The notes under the pieces were generated by a model, which saw only the letters and a list, made by a program, of their open reading frames with translations, was not told the origin of the DNA and searched no databases. A stretch of DNA of 64,000 nt, from the NCBI GenBank assembly GCA_016707445.1, contig JADJHR010000019.1, positions 186,001 to 250,000 of the forward strand, in the 5' to 3' direction. The position numbers were made by a program, and so were the translations under genes. Positions 32,765 through 42,445 of this stretch are shown here, one piece after another. This stretch comes from Rubrivivax sp. (GTDB taxonomy: Bacteria > Pseudomonadota > Gammaproteobacteria > Burkholderiales > Burkholderiaceae_C). Each line of letters begins with the position of its first letter. The stretch's first letter is position 1.

Positions 32765-33859
32765 TTAGACGTTGAAGAGAAAGTTCAGCACGTCACCGTC
32801 CTTGACGACGTATTCCTTGCCCTCGGAGCGCATCTTGCCCGCGTCCTTGGCGCCATGCTCGCCACGATGAGCGACGAAGTCGTCGAAGGCGATGGTCTGC
32901 GCTCGGATGAAGCCGCGTTCGAAGTCGGTGTGGATCACGCCAGCTGCCTGCGGCGCGGTGTCGCCGACGTGGATGGTCCAGGCGCGCACCTCTTTCACGC
33001 CGGCGGTGAAATAGGTCTGCAGGCCCAGCAGCTTGAAGGCGGCGCGGATCAACCGGCTCAACCCAGGCTCGTCCTGCCCCATCTCGTGCAGGAACATGGC
33101 CTTGTCTTCTTCGGCCATGTCGGCCAGTTCGGCCTCGGTCTTGGCGCAGATGGCCACCACCGGCGCGTTCTGGCGCGCGGCGTACTCGCACAGCCGGTCC
33201 AGATAGGGGTTGTTCTCGAAGCCCGATTCAGACACGTTGCCGACGAACATCGCCGGCTTGGCGGTGATCAGGCACAGCGGCTTCAGCACCACCAGCTCTT
33301 CCTTGCTGAAGTCGATGCTGCGCACCGGGTGTGCCTGGTCGAGTGCCGCCTCACACTTCTTCAGCACATCGACCAGGCGCTGCGCCTCTTTGTCGCCACC
33401 GGCGCGTGCGGCCTTGTTGTAGCGAATCAGACTCTTTTCCACCGTCGCCATGTCGGCCAGGCAGAGCTCGGTCTGGATGACCTCGATGTCGGACACCGGG
33501 TCGACCTTGCCGGCCACATGGATCACGTTGTCGTCGTCGAAGCAGCGCACCACGTTGACGATGGCGTCGGTCTCGCGGATGTGGCTGAGAAACTGGTTGC
33601 CCAGGCCTTCGCCCTTGCTGGCACCGGCCACCAGGCCGGCGATGTCGACGAACTCGACGATCGCCGGCACCACCCGTTCGGGCTTGACGATCTCGGCCAG
33701 CTTGTCCAGCCGCGGGTCGGGCAGCTCGACGATGCCGACGTTGGGCTCGATGGTGCAGAACGGGTAGTTCTCGGCGGCGATGCCGGCCTTGGTCAGGGCA
33801 TTGAAGAGGGTGGACTTGCCGACGTTGGGCAGGCCCACGATGCCGCACTTGAGGCTCAT
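32765..33859 (-). CDS. ychF: Redox-regulated ATPase/GTPase YchF
   Basis: 364 residues from the ATG at 33859 (MSLKCGIVGLPNVGKSTLFN). G1 is GLPNVGKST, G3 is DIAGLVAGAS, and the G4 position has the NVSE-type sequence that makes YchF/Ola1 prefer ATP. The C-terminal TGS domain ends TYFTAGVKEVRAWTIHVGD ... VVKDGDVLNFLFNV, typical of the family. YchF binds the ribosome and affects stress responses. No odd features. Confidence 0.97.
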   Translation of the reverse strand: MSLKCGIVGLPNVGKSTLFNALTKAGIAAENYPFCTIEPNVGIVELPDPRLDKLAEIVKPERVVPAIVEFVDIAGLVAGASKGEGLGNQFLSHIRETDAIVNVVRCFDDDNVIHVAGKVDPVSDIEVIQTELCLADMATVEKSLIRYNKAARAGGDKEAQRLVDVLKKCEAALDQAHPVRSIDFSKEELVVLKPLCLITAKPAMFVGNVSESGFENNPYLDRLCEYAARQNAPVVAICAKTEAELADMAEEDKAMFLHEMGQDEPGLSRLIRAAFKLLGLQTYFTAGVKEVRAWTIHVGDTAPQAAGVIHTDFERGFIRAQTIAFDDFVAHRGEHGAKDAGKMRSEGKEYVVKDGDVLNFLFNV

Positions 33860-33915
33860 GGAAGACTTTCGGAGGTTCGGAACGAACAACCCGCGATTGT
33901 CCTACACGCTGCCGG

Positions 33916-34770
33916 TCAAATGCCCCAAGTGGCCGCGCCGCGCTGGCCCAGGCGCAGCACGCGGTCGAAACCTTCCAGGATGACGGCGTTCATGCCGAAC
34001 GTGATGCCACCGCCGACGCGCGCGTCGGCACGGTAGCCGGCCAGCGTGTCGCCGGGCTGCTGGCCTTGCACACCGGTCTGCGGGTCGACGCTGGGTATGG
34101 TGCAGCGGGTGCAGGGTTTGACCAGCTTCAGACGCACCGGGCCGCCCTCGGCGTCGATCGTGATCTCGTCCAGGTGGTCCTCGTCATAGGCTTGGATGCC
34201 GTCGAGCACCAGGTTGGCGCGAAAGCGGTCCATCGTCACCGGCGTCAGCCCTTGCGCCACCAGACGCTGGTTCAGGTCGGCCAGCGATGCGGTCGATGTC
34301 AGCATCAGCGGGAACGCATCGGCGAAGGCGTTCTCGGCCGCCACCGCGCCGGTCCAGTGCGGGTCGGACAGGCGCTTCTGTTCGGGATCAAAGCGCACCA
34401 GGCGCGCCGGCGTGCCCGAGGAAGTCGCTGAACCACTGCGCAGCCAGGGCCCCCATGTCGTAGGCCTTGACCTCGTCGCGCCAGATCTGCGCCCGCGTCG
34501 GCGCTTCCACCGCGTCCAGCGAGACGTGCAGCGCCAGCATGCCCGGCGCGCGCAGCACCATGTCGTGCTGCTTGAGCGTGGGCGGATCAGCGCCATGCGC
34601 GGCAGCTCGCGCTGGGTCAGCTTGTCGCCCCGGGCATCGACCACCATCCAGGCGCGGTCGAGCTGAAGGCCGGTCTCGATCAGCAAGGCTTCGTCGACGG
34701 CAATGCCCGCGCAGGACTTGATCGGGTGCAGGTTCAGGGCGGCAATCGAACAATCGATGGAGTCGGTCAC
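33916..34770 (-). CDS. MOSC domain protein with two compensating frameshifts
   Basis: 284 residues as it reads, but a middle stretch of about 54 codons (34418-34580) is out of frame. The N-terminal MOSC-N part (LNLHPIKSCAGIAVDEALL, LTQRELPRMALIRP) and the C-terminal MOSC part (FRANLVLDGI, KPCTRCTIPSVDPQTG with the presumed cofactor-binding Cys) are conserved. The missing segment is present one frame over: LKQHDMVLRAPGMLALHVSL and WFSDFLG. One C has been lost near 34580-34583 and one base gained at 34415-34417. Family members bind sulfur or molybdenum cofactor, as in YcbX-like reductases. If the indels are real, the beta-barrel link is garbled. Confidence 0.8.
   Translation of the reverse strand: MTDSIDCSIAALNLHPIKSCAGIAVDEALLIETGLQLDRAWMVVDARGDKLTQRELPRMALIRPRSSSTTWCCARRACWRCTSRWTRWKRRRGRRSGATRSRPTTWGPWLRSGSATSSGTPARLVRFDPEQKRLSDPHWTGAVAAENAFADAFPLMLTSTASLADLNQRLVAQGLTPVTMDRFRANLVLDGIQAYDEDHLDEITIDAEGGPVRLKLVKPCTRCTIPSVDPQTGVQGQQPGDTLAGYRADARVGGGITFGMNAVILEGFDRVLRLGQRGAATWGI
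34415..34417 (-). other. Apparent +1 insertion in the MOSC gene
   Basis: On the minus strand the codons expected for F-L-G-T-P-A-R-L are ttc ctc ggc acg; the sequence has ctcgggcacg, one G too many in a run of three (plus-strand ccc at 34415-34417). Downstream of it the original frame is restored. Confidence 0.75.
34580..34583 (-). other. Apparent -1 deletion in the MOSC gene
   Basis: On the minus strand ctgatccgcccacgctcaag should read R-P-T-L-K; one C is missing from the ccc run (plus-strand ggg at 34580-34582), pushing the following 54 codons out of frame. Confidence 0.75.
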
Positions 34771-34817
34771 GGGAGGGCGCTGCGGTGGTGGGCTGGGGGC
34801 CGCATTGTGCCCGCGGG

Positions 34818-34830
34818 TACGATGTCCGCA
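34818..34830 (+). promoter_or_regulatory. Putative -10 box giving a leaderless transcript
   Basis: TACGAT at 34818-34823 ends 6 nt before the ATG at 34830; no Shine-Dalgarno sequence lies between. Located in the 59-bp gap between divergent genes. Confidence 0.35.
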
Positions 34831-35318
34831 TGAGTTTCGATCCCCTCAACGATGACGGCGACGCCGTGCACGAAGCGCGCCTGTGGCGTGACAACGGCTG
34901 GACCGCGCGCGTGATCAAGAACAACGACGACGAAGGCTGGGCCGTCGAGATGATCAAGCGCGGCGAGGCCGAGCCTGCGCTGGTCGGCCCGTGGACCATG
35001 GGCCGCGACAAGAAGAACCCCAAGCCACTGGACGTCAACGCCTTCAACACACTGGTGAAGACCGCGTCCGAGGTGCTGCGCCGGCACGAGCAGCAACTGC
35101 AGGAACAGCTGCACAAGCAGACCGAGGTGGCGTCTGCGCTCGGCCGCATCACCGTCATGCTGGACATCGTGCCCGACGACGATGACCCGCATGCCTGGCT
35201 GACGGCGACCGACGACGGCGGGCAGGAACTGGCGCGCCAGCGCGTGGCGGCCGGGTTCCGCTTCAATGCCGCGAGCGCCCGCGCCTGGGTCGAAAGCGAC
35301 TTCGCCAAGCCGCGCTGA
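34830..35318 (+). CDS. Conserved hypothetical protein
   Basis: 162 residues from ATG 34830. It starts MSFDPLNDDGDAVHEARLWR and is a soluble, charged protein with a helix-rich centre (VLRRHEQQLQEQLHKQ, a short coiled coil) and an acidic patch PDDDDPHAWL. No signal peptide, membrane helix or known motif is visible. It stands alone on the plus strand between two minus-strand clusters and starts 59 bp from the MOSC gene. I do not recognise a function. Confidence 0.75.
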   Translation: MSFDPLNDDGDAVHEARLWRDNGWTARVIKNNDDEGWAVEMIKRGEAEPALVGPWTMGRDKKNPKPLDVNAFNTLVKTASEVLRRHEQQLQEQLHKQTEVASALGRITVMLDIVPDDDDPHAWLTATDDGGQELARQRVAAGFRFNAASARAWVESDFAKPR

Positions 35319-35327
35319 GCCGCAGCC

Positions 35328-35837
35328 TCAGGCGTCGCTGACCGGCGCTTCGAGCTCCAGCGCCGTCAGCCACAAGCGGGTGTCGAACTCCAGCTGGTGG
35401 TAGTCGGGCAGCATGTGGCAGCACAGGGCATAGAAGGCCTTGTCGTGGGCCGGCTCTTTCAGGTGCGCCAGTTCGTGCACCACGATCATGTCGAGAAAGG
35501 CGGCCGGCGACTCGCGGAACACCGCCGCGATGCGGATCTCGCGCTTGGCCTTGAGTCGGTTGCCCTGCACGCGCGACACCGCGGTGTGCGTGCCCAGCGC
35601 CTGGCGCAACAACTGCAGCCGGTTGTCGAAGGCCACAAGCGACAACGGCCCGGCGTTGCGCAGGTGGCGGGCCTTGAGCGCGTTCACATGGTCGTATAGG
35701 GCTCGGTCGCTGCGAACCGCATGGGCGTCAGGGTAGCGCCGGGCCAGGCTGGTGGCCAGCCGCCCTTGGTCGATCAGCACCTGCACCGGCTCGATCAGCT
35801 GCGGCGGGTAGCCGCCCAGGTACTTCAGTGCTGGCAT
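35328..35837 (-). CDS. YgjP/WLM-like metal-dependent hydrolase
   Basis: 169 residues. The zinc-protease-like motif is VVHELAHLKEPAHDKAFYAL: HExxH written as HELAH, with a further His eight residues on, the pattern of the YgjP/DUF45 family. The region before it, AVSRVQGNRLKAKREIRIA, and the C-terminal YHQLEFDTRLWLTALE also fit. Substrate unknown. Its start overlaps the stop of the RIO kinase gene by one base, so the two are likely co-translated. Confidence 0.85.
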   Translation of the reverse strand: MPALKYLGGYPPQLIEPVQVLIDQGRLATSLARRYPDAHAVRSDRALYDHVNALKARHLRNAGPLSLVAFDNRLQLLRQALGTHTAVSRVQGNRLKAKREIRIAAVFRESPAAFLDMIVVHELAHLKEPAHDKAFYALCCHMLPDYHQLEFDTRLWLTALELEAPVSDA

Positions 35838-36685
35838 CAGGCGCTGGCCTGCAGGCGCAAGCGGCGCGCCGCCTCCTCGGCCCTGGCGTCATCGATCTCG
35901 CGCAGCACCGCGCCCAGGTCCACCGCGCCCGCGCGGCGCTCGTAGTGGCCGGTCAGCGGTGTGTCCACGTGCAGCAGGCCACGCTGGTACAGATCCCAGA
36001 TCTCGGCACCGTAGGCCGTGCTGCGCAGTGTGGGCGCAAAAGCGCTGAAGAAGGCGCGCAGGTTGTCCACGTCGCGCAGCAGCATGCGCTGCGCGTGGTT
36101 GTTGCCGGCGGCGTCCACCGCCTGCGGCAGGTCGATGATCACCGGCCCGTCGGCCGCGAGCAGGATGTTGAACTCCGACAGGTCGCCGTGCACCACGCCG
36201 GCGCACAGCATGCGCACCACCTCCTGCAGCAGCGTGGCGTGGTGCTGCAGCGCCTGCTCGGGCGTGAAGGCCACGTCGTTCAGGCGTGGCGCTGCCTCGC
36301 CGTCGGCGTCGGCCACCAGTTCCATCAGCAGCACACCTTCATGGAAGTTGTAGGGGTGCGGCACGCGCACGCCGGCCGCCGCCAGACGGTACAGCGCGTC
36401 GACCTCGGCGCTTTGCCAGGCCGCCTCTTGTGCCTGTTTGCCGAAGCGTGTGCCCTTGGCCATCGCGCGCGCCTGCCGGCTGTTCTTCACCTTGCGGTTC
36501 TCGGTGTAGTCCACCGCCTGGCGAAAGCTGCGGTGCGTGGCTTCCTTGTAGACCTTGGCGCAGCGCGTCTCGTCGCCACAGCGCACCACGAAGACCATGG
36601 CTTCCTTGCCGCTCATCAGCTGGCGCTGCACGCCGTCGATCAAGCCTTCGTCGATCAGCGCCTGCAGGCGTGGGGGAGCTTTCAT
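35837..36685 (-). CDS. RIO-type serine/threonine protein kinase
   Basis: 282 residues. Atypical kinase: the nucleotide-binding strand region SGKEAMVFVVRCGDETRCAKVYK gives the ATP-contacting Lys in AKVYK; the catalytic loop is GVVHGDLSEFNILL, and the metal-binding Asp lies in VIIDLPQAV, all as in RIO1. A basic stretch ENRKVKNSRQARAMAKG may bind RNA. RIO kinases act in ribosome maturation in archaea and eukaryotes; bacterial members are little studied. Coupled to the YgjP-like gene and 105 bp downstream of a Suv3-like helicase. Confidence 0.9.
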   Translation of the reverse strand: MKAPPRLQALIDEGLIDGVQRQLMSGKEAMVFVVRCGDETRCAKVYKEATHRSFRQAVDYTENRKVKNSRQARAMAKGTRFGKQAQEAAWQSAEVDALYRLAAAGVRVPHPYNFHEGVLLMELVADADGEAAPRLNDVAFTPEQALQHHATLLQEVVRMLCAGVVHGDLSEFNILLAADGPVIIDLPQAVDAAGNNHAQRMLLRDVDNLRAFFSAFAPTLRSTAYGAEIWDLYQRGLLHVDTPLTGHYERRAGAVDLGAVLREIDDARAEEAARRLRLQASA

Positions 36686-36790
36686 CGGCGCATTGTCGGC
36701 TGCATGCGGCGTCGGGGTTCACGAGCGGTCCGGTAACGACCGCCCGCACGGTGCGACACGGAGAAGTGCGCCTCCTTCTCAACGCAGCGA

Positions 36791-39001
36791 TCAACGCCGC
36801 CCGCGCTGCCGAACCTGCGCCAGCGGGCGTTTGCCCTGCAGCTGGCGTTCGATGCCGTCGTTGAGCTGGGTGCGCAACGCCACCACCTCGTCGACCAGGC
36901 CGTAGGCACCCGGGAAGCGCAGGTCCAGCCACAGCCACAGCGTGCAGGCGCGCAGCGCTTCTTCCATGCGATCGAGCCGGCTGTGGCCGTCCACCGCGTC
37001 CAGAAACCAGGGCCGGCCGGCGTGGCCGGCATGCGCGTGATCGTGGCTCCAGTCCAGGAAGGCCTGCACCTGGTTCGGGCTGCGCGTGTCGACCGGCGCC
37101 TGGGCGTAGATGAAACGTTGTTTCAGATCGAGCCGGGCGGCGTTGGTGTCCAGCTGCCCGGCCAGCTCGAGCATCTGTTCGAGCTCGGCCACCGCGAAGT
37201 GCGCGTCGTCCAGTCGCAGCTGGTCGACGAAGACGGTCAGCACCTCGTGCAGCCGGTGCAGATGCAGCCGTGCCGCGATGGTGTCGACATGCCAGCTGTT
37301 GGGCGCCACCGGTGCCTTGAAGTTGCGCGGAGCGCGCGGGTGTTGCGGCAGCAGCTCACGCAGCACCTTCAAGGCGGTGGGTTCGGCGTCATCGAGCACG
37401 CCGACGAAACCCTCTTCGTGGATGCCGTAGCGCCCGGCGCGGCCGGCGATCTGGTGCACTTCGGACTCGCTCAGCGTGCGGTCGCCCTGGCCGTCAAACT
37501 TGGTCATGGTGCTGAAGAGCACGCGCTGGATCGGCAAGTTCAGACCCATGCCGATGGCGTCGGTGGCGACCAGGATGTGCGACTCGCCGCTGGCAAAACG
37601 TTCTGCCTCGCGCCGCCTGACCTCGGGCGGTAGCGCGCCGTAGATCACCGACACCGGGTGCCCGCTGGCGGCGATGCGGTCGCGCATCGTCAGCACGTCG
37701 CGCCGGCTGAAGGCCACCACCGCGTCGCCCAGCTTGAGCTGGGCCACCGGCACCGGGCGCGGCAGCAGTTCCACATGCTGCATGCGCTCGAAGCGGCGCA
37801 CCGAGCAACGTTCACCGCACAGACCCAGCAGGTTCTCGATCGCGGCCACCGCGAAGTCGCTGCAGATGATGATCACCTCGTTGGCCGGCACCGCCACGAT
37901 GGCCTGCGTCCAGGCCCAGCCGCGTGACGCGTCGAAGATCATCTGCGCCTCGTCGATCACCGCCACGTCGATGGCCGCACGTGTGTTGACCATCTCGATC
38001 GTGCTCGACACCACGCGCGCCTCGGGCGCCGGCACATTCTCTTCGCCCGTCAGAAGCGAACAGGGCACGCCGCGCGCAACCAGGCGGTCGCGCCCTTCCA
38101 GCGCCAGCAGGCGCAGCGGCGCCAGGTAGGCACCATCCATCGCCTGCGCCAGTCGTTCGAAGGCCGCATGCGTCTTGCCGCTGTTCGGCGGGCCCACGTA
38201 CAGCGTGACGCTGCGCTGCAGGCTGCGCGCGGTCTCGAAGGTGTCCGGGTAACCCTGAAAGGCCAGCACCTGGTTCAGGCCGGCCAGCGTGTCGAGCTCG
38301 GTCACGCGGTGTTCCCAGCGGTCCTGCGCGCGTGTGCAGCCGGCCATCAGCTCTTCCAGCGGTCGCGCCGTGGCGCATTCAGCCTGCAAGCGCGGCAACA
38401 GGGTCGCCAGGTGCTGCGGCTTGTAAGACTTGCTGCGCGCCACCAGGCTGTCCAGGTGACGCTTCAGCGCATCGGCATGCGGCCACGCTGGCAGCGGGCC
38501 CAGTGCTTGCTGCAGCGCCGCCTGGTCGCCGTCGCGGTAGAAGGTCCAGATCGCCGTGTCGTCCACCGGCCAGCGAAATTTCACCGCGATCTGCCAGCCG
38601 GGTTCATCCAGCACAAGCGCTTGGCTCGCCAGGCGGGTCCAGATGCCCCCGTGGCGCGTCAGGCCAAGTCCTTCGAGTGCGGCGCCACGTTCGAGCATCA
38701 GCGGGCGAACACCCGGGCCGGTGCCTACGCTGTCCAGATGGGCCAGTGCGCTGTCCATCAGCAACGGGTCGATCCAGCGGCTGGGTCGGGCGCCGGTCAC
38801 GGCCTTCTGCAGCAGTACCAGGCCCAGATGATCGAGCTGCTCTTCGGGGCGGGCCCCGTTTTCGATGCCGTAGTCGGCAGGCTTGATGACCTGCGGCAGG
38901 GCATAGGCCGCCTGCCGGATGCGCGCCAGGTCGTCACGGTCGATGTGGGCGGGCACACGCTCGGCGTGGCGCGGATTGGGCAGGTTCAGGGCAGTGGGCA
39001 T
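36791..39001 (-). CDS. Suv3-like ATP-dependent RNA helicase
   Basis: 736 residues from the ATG at 39001 (a TTG at 39019 would add six). Walker A is YVGPPNSGKTHAAFERL, motif II VIDEAQMIFD, and motif VI HQIAGRAGRYG; the arrangement LAPLRLLALEGRDRL and LLTGEE after Walker A is that of the mitochondrial degradosome helicase SUV3. A 270-residue N-terminal part and a helical C-terminal part (LHEVLTVFVDQLRL ... WLWLDLRFPGAYG) complete the architecture. It probably unwinds structured RNA for decay. Divergent from dbpA. Confidence 0.9.
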   Translation of the reverse strand: MPTALNLPNPRHAERVPAHIDRDDLARIRQAAYALPQVIKPADYGIENGARPEEQLDHLGLVLLQKAVTGARPSRWIDPLLMDSALAHLDSVGTGPGVRPLMLERGAALEGLGLTRHGGIWTRLASQALVLDEPGWQIAVKFRWPVDDTAIWTFYRDGDQAALQQALGPLPAWPHADALKRHLDSLVARSKSYKPQHLATLLPRLQAECATARPLEELMAGCTRAQDRWEHRVTELDTLAGLNQVLAFQGYPDTFETARSLQRSVTLYVGPPNSGKTHAAFERLAQAMDGAYLAPLRLLALEGRDRLVARGVPCSLLTGEENVPAPEARVVSSTIEMVNTRAAIDVAVIDEAQMIFDASRGWAWTQAIVAVPANEVIIICSDFAVAAIENLLGLCGERCSVRRFERMQHVELLPRPVPVAQLKLGDAVVAFSRRDVLTMRDRIAASGHPVSVIYGALPPEVRRREAERFASGESHILVATDAIGMGLNLPIQRVLFSTMTKFDGQGDRTLSESEVHQIAGRAGRYGIHEEGFVGVLDDAEPTALKVLRELLPQHPRAPRNFKAPVAPNSWHVDTIAARLHLHRLHEVLTVFVDQLRLDDAHFAVAELEQMLELAGQLDTNAARLDLKQRFIYAQAPVDTRSPNQVQAFLDWSHDHAHAGHAGRPWFLDAVDGHSRLDRMEEALRACTLWLWLDLRFPGAYGLVDEVVALRTQLNDGIERQLQGKRPLAQVRQRGRR

Positions 39002-39023
39002 CGGGAGGCTTCGGGTCAATCCC

Positions 39024-39034
39024 GATAATCGCTC

Positions 39035-39035
<1 letters not shown>
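39024..39035 (+). promoter_or_regulatory. Putative -10 box giving a leaderless dbpA transcript
   Basis: GATAAT at 39024-39029 ends 5 nt before the ATG at 39035. The whole gap between the divergent helicase genes is 33 bp, so there is little room for a leader. Confidence 0.4.
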
Positions 39036-40450
<1,415 letters not shown>

Positions 40451-40456
<6 letters not shown>

Positions 40457-40494
40457 ACCGGCCTTGATTCGACCTTGACCCGACCTTGACCCGC
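40451..40494 (+). repeat. 11-bp tandem repeats downstream of dbpA
   Basis: Three adjacent 11-mers, ccttgattcga (40462-40472), ccttgacccga (40473-40483) and ccttgacccgc (40484-40494), preceded by a looser copy gattgaaccgg (40451-40461) that includes the dbpA stop. Each unit has TTGA in the same position, about one helical turn apart. The array ends 39 bp before the UbiH-family gene. Confidence 0.6.
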
Positions 40495-40521
40495 ACCCAG
40501 CGCCGATTCCAGGGGCGTCCC

Positions 40522-40534
40522 TACAATTCAGCGA
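40522..40534 (+). promoter_or_regulatory. Putative -10 box giving a leaderless transcript of the UbiH-family gene
   Basis: TACAAT at 40522-40527 ends 6 nt before the ATG at 40534, with no Shine-Dalgarno. The TTGACC of the last 11-bp repeat is 30 bp upstream, too far to be its -35 box. Confidence 0.4.
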
Positions 40535-41640
40535 TGTCTGCCTTCGACGTCTGCATCCGCGGCTCTGGTGCCGTTGCGATGGCCTCGGCGCTGGCGCTGT
40601 CGCGGCTGGGGCTGGCCATCGCCTGGACCGGGCCGCGCCCGCATGTCGGCGGCCCCGACGTTCGCACCTACGCGCTGAATGCGGCGTCGGTGAGCCTGCT
40701 GACCGACCTCAAGGTCTGGGACAGCCTGCCCGTCGATGCGCGCACTGCCGTCTACGACATGCAGGTGCAGGGTGATGCGCCGGCCGCTGCAGCGTCGTTC
40801 TCGGCCTGGTCGGCGGGCCTTGCGCAGCTGGCCTGGATCGTCGACGCGGCCGAGCTTGAAACCGCGTTGGCTGCGGCGCTGCGCTACGCGCCCCATGTCA
40901 CGCATGTGGCCGACGGGGCCGACGCCGCACTGCAGCTGCTGGCCGAAGGCCATGCCTCGGCCGCGCGCGACCGCCTGGGTGTCGCGATGTCGGTGCAGCC
41001 CTACGGCCAGCGTGGCCTGGCTGCCCGTCTGCGCGCCGACCAGCCGCATGCGGGCCTGGCGCGCCAGTGGTTCCGCTCGCCCGACATCCTGGCGCTGCTG
41101 CCGTTTGATCGCCCCGCCGCAGGCCAGTCCTACGGGCTGGTTTGGTCGCTGCCCGACGAGCGTGCCGCGCAGCTGCAACAGGCCGAGCCGGCGGCCTTCG
41201 AGGCGGCACTGGCCGAGGCCACGGGCGGGGCTGCCGGCACGTTGACGCTGGCCGGCGAACGTGCGAGCTGGCCGCTGACCCTGGCCACCGCCGAAGCCGT
41301 GTGCGGCCCTGGCTGGGTGCTGTTGGGCGACGCCGCGCACCGCGTGCATCCTCTGGCCGGCCAGGGCCTGAACCTGGGCCTGGCCGACGTGGCCGAGTTG
41401 GCTGCGCAAATCGCCGCGCGTGAAAGCTGGCGCCCGCTCGGCGACGAGAGGCTGTTGCAGCGTTACGCGCGCGCCCGCCAGTTGCCCACGCGCGCGATGG
41501 GCCTGGTCACCGACGGCCTGCTGCACTTGTTCGCACATTCCTCACCGCTGGTCAGGGAACTCCGCAACCGCGGGCTGACTCTGGTGGATCATCTGCCGCC
41601 GCTCAAGCGGCTGCTGGTGCGGCAGGCGATCGACGCCTGA
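40534..41640 (+). CDS. UbiH/UbiF/VisC family FAD-dependent hydroxylase
   Basis: 368 residues from ATG 40534. The N-terminal dinucleotide-binding fold is FDVCIRGSGAVAMASALALS; the family signature GDAAHRVHPLAGQGLNLG binds FAD and is followed by LADVAELAAQIA. The DG motif region is partly degenerate. Members hydroxylate the ring of ubiquinone precursors. It starts with no ribosome site and is followed 40 bp later by dsbC. Which ring position it modifies cannot be told from sequence. Confidence 0.88.
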   Translation: MSAFDVCIRGSGAVAMASALALSRLGLAIAWTGPRPHVGGPDVRTYALNAASVSLLTDLKVWDSLPVDARTAVYDMQVQGDAPAAAASFSAWSAGLAQLAWIVDAAELETALAAALRYAPHVTHVADGADAALQLLAEGHASAARDRLGVAMSVQPYGQRGLAARLRADQPHAGLARQWFRSPDILALLPFDRPAAGQSYGLVWSLPDERAAQLQQAEPAAFEAALAEATGGAAGTLTLAGERASWPLTLATAEAVCGPGWVLLGDAAHRVHPLAGQGLNLGLADVAELAAQIAARESWRPLGDERLLQRYARARQLPTRAMGLVTDGLLHLFAHSSPLVRELRNRGLTLVDHLPPLKRLLVRQAIDA

Positions 41641-41680
41641 TCGCCGCACCGTCGCCCCACTTCTCAAAGCAGGACACCCC

Positions 41681-42415
41681 ATGAGCTTATCTTTGCCCCG
41701 GCGGCTGGCCGCTGCCGCCTTGCTGGCCTTGGCCTGTGCCGTCCCTGCCGTGGCGCAGGAGGCGGTGATCCGCAAGACCCTGGCCGAGCGCATCCCCAAC
41801 TTTCCGAAGATCGACGAGGTCAGCAAGACGCCGATCGCCGGCCTGTACGAAATCCGTATCGGCACCGACATCTACTACAGCGACGAAAAGGGTGACCACC
41901 TGATCCAGGGCTCGCTGATCGAGACCAAGACGCGCAGCAACCTGACCGATGCGCGCATCGACAAGCTCACCGCGATCGACTACGCCGCGCTGCCGTTCAA
42001 GGATGCGGTGGTCTACAAGCAAGGCAGCGGCGCGCGCAAGATGGCGGTCTTCGTCGACCCCAATTGCGGCTACTGCAAGCGCTTCGAGCGTGACTTGCTG
42101 GTGGTGAAGGACGTGACGATCCATCTCTTCATCTATCCCATCCTGGGCGCCGACAGCAGCGCCAAATCGCGCGACATCTGGTGCGCCAAGGACCCCGCCA
42201 AGGCCTGGCGGGCCTGGATGATCGACGGCGTGACCCCGGCCAAGGTGATGGGTGCGTGTGACACAGCTGCGCTCGACCGCAATGTCGAGTTCGGCAAGAA
42301 GCACCGCGTGCAGGGCACGCCGGCGGTCTTCTTCGAAGATGGCACGCGCAAGCCCGGCGCGATGAGCGCCGCCGAGGTCGACAAGCTGCTGGCCGCCGCA
42401 TCGAAGAAGAGCTGA
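41681..42415 (+). CDS. dsbC: Thiol:disulfide interchange protein DsbC
   Basis: 244 residues with a signal peptide (LPRRLAAAALLALACAVPAVAQE, cut after AQ or so). The N-terminal dimerisation domain carries VSKTPIAGLYEIRIGTDIYY; the thioredoxin domain has the active site CGYC at residues 129-132 in FVDPNCGYCKRFER and the cis-Pro loop GTPAVFFEDG. A second Cys pair (WCAKD, GACD) is the structural disulfide. It isomerises wrong disulfides in the periplasm, kept reduced by DsbD. Confidence 0.95.
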   Translation: MSLSLPRRLAAAALLALACAVPAVAQEAVIRKTLAERIPNFPKIDEVSKTPIAGLYEIRIGTDIYYSDEKGDHLIQGSLIETKTRSNLTDARIDKLTAIDYAALPFKDAVVYKQGSGARKMAVFVDPNCGYCKRFERDLLVVKDVTIHLFIYPILGADSSAKSRDIWCAKDPAKAWRAWMIDGVTPAKVMGACDTAALDRNVEFGKKHRVQGTPAVFFEDGTRKPGAMSAAEVDKLLAAASKKS

Positions 42416-42432
42416 GGGTTGCGCCCGGCAGC

Positions 42433-42445
42433 GACAATCGGTCGA
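42433..42445 (+). promoter_or_regulatory. Putative -10 box giving a leaderless DUF3429 transcript
   Basis: GACAAT at 42433-42438 ends 6 nt before the ATG at 42445; no Shine-Dalgarno between. Confidence 0.35.
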
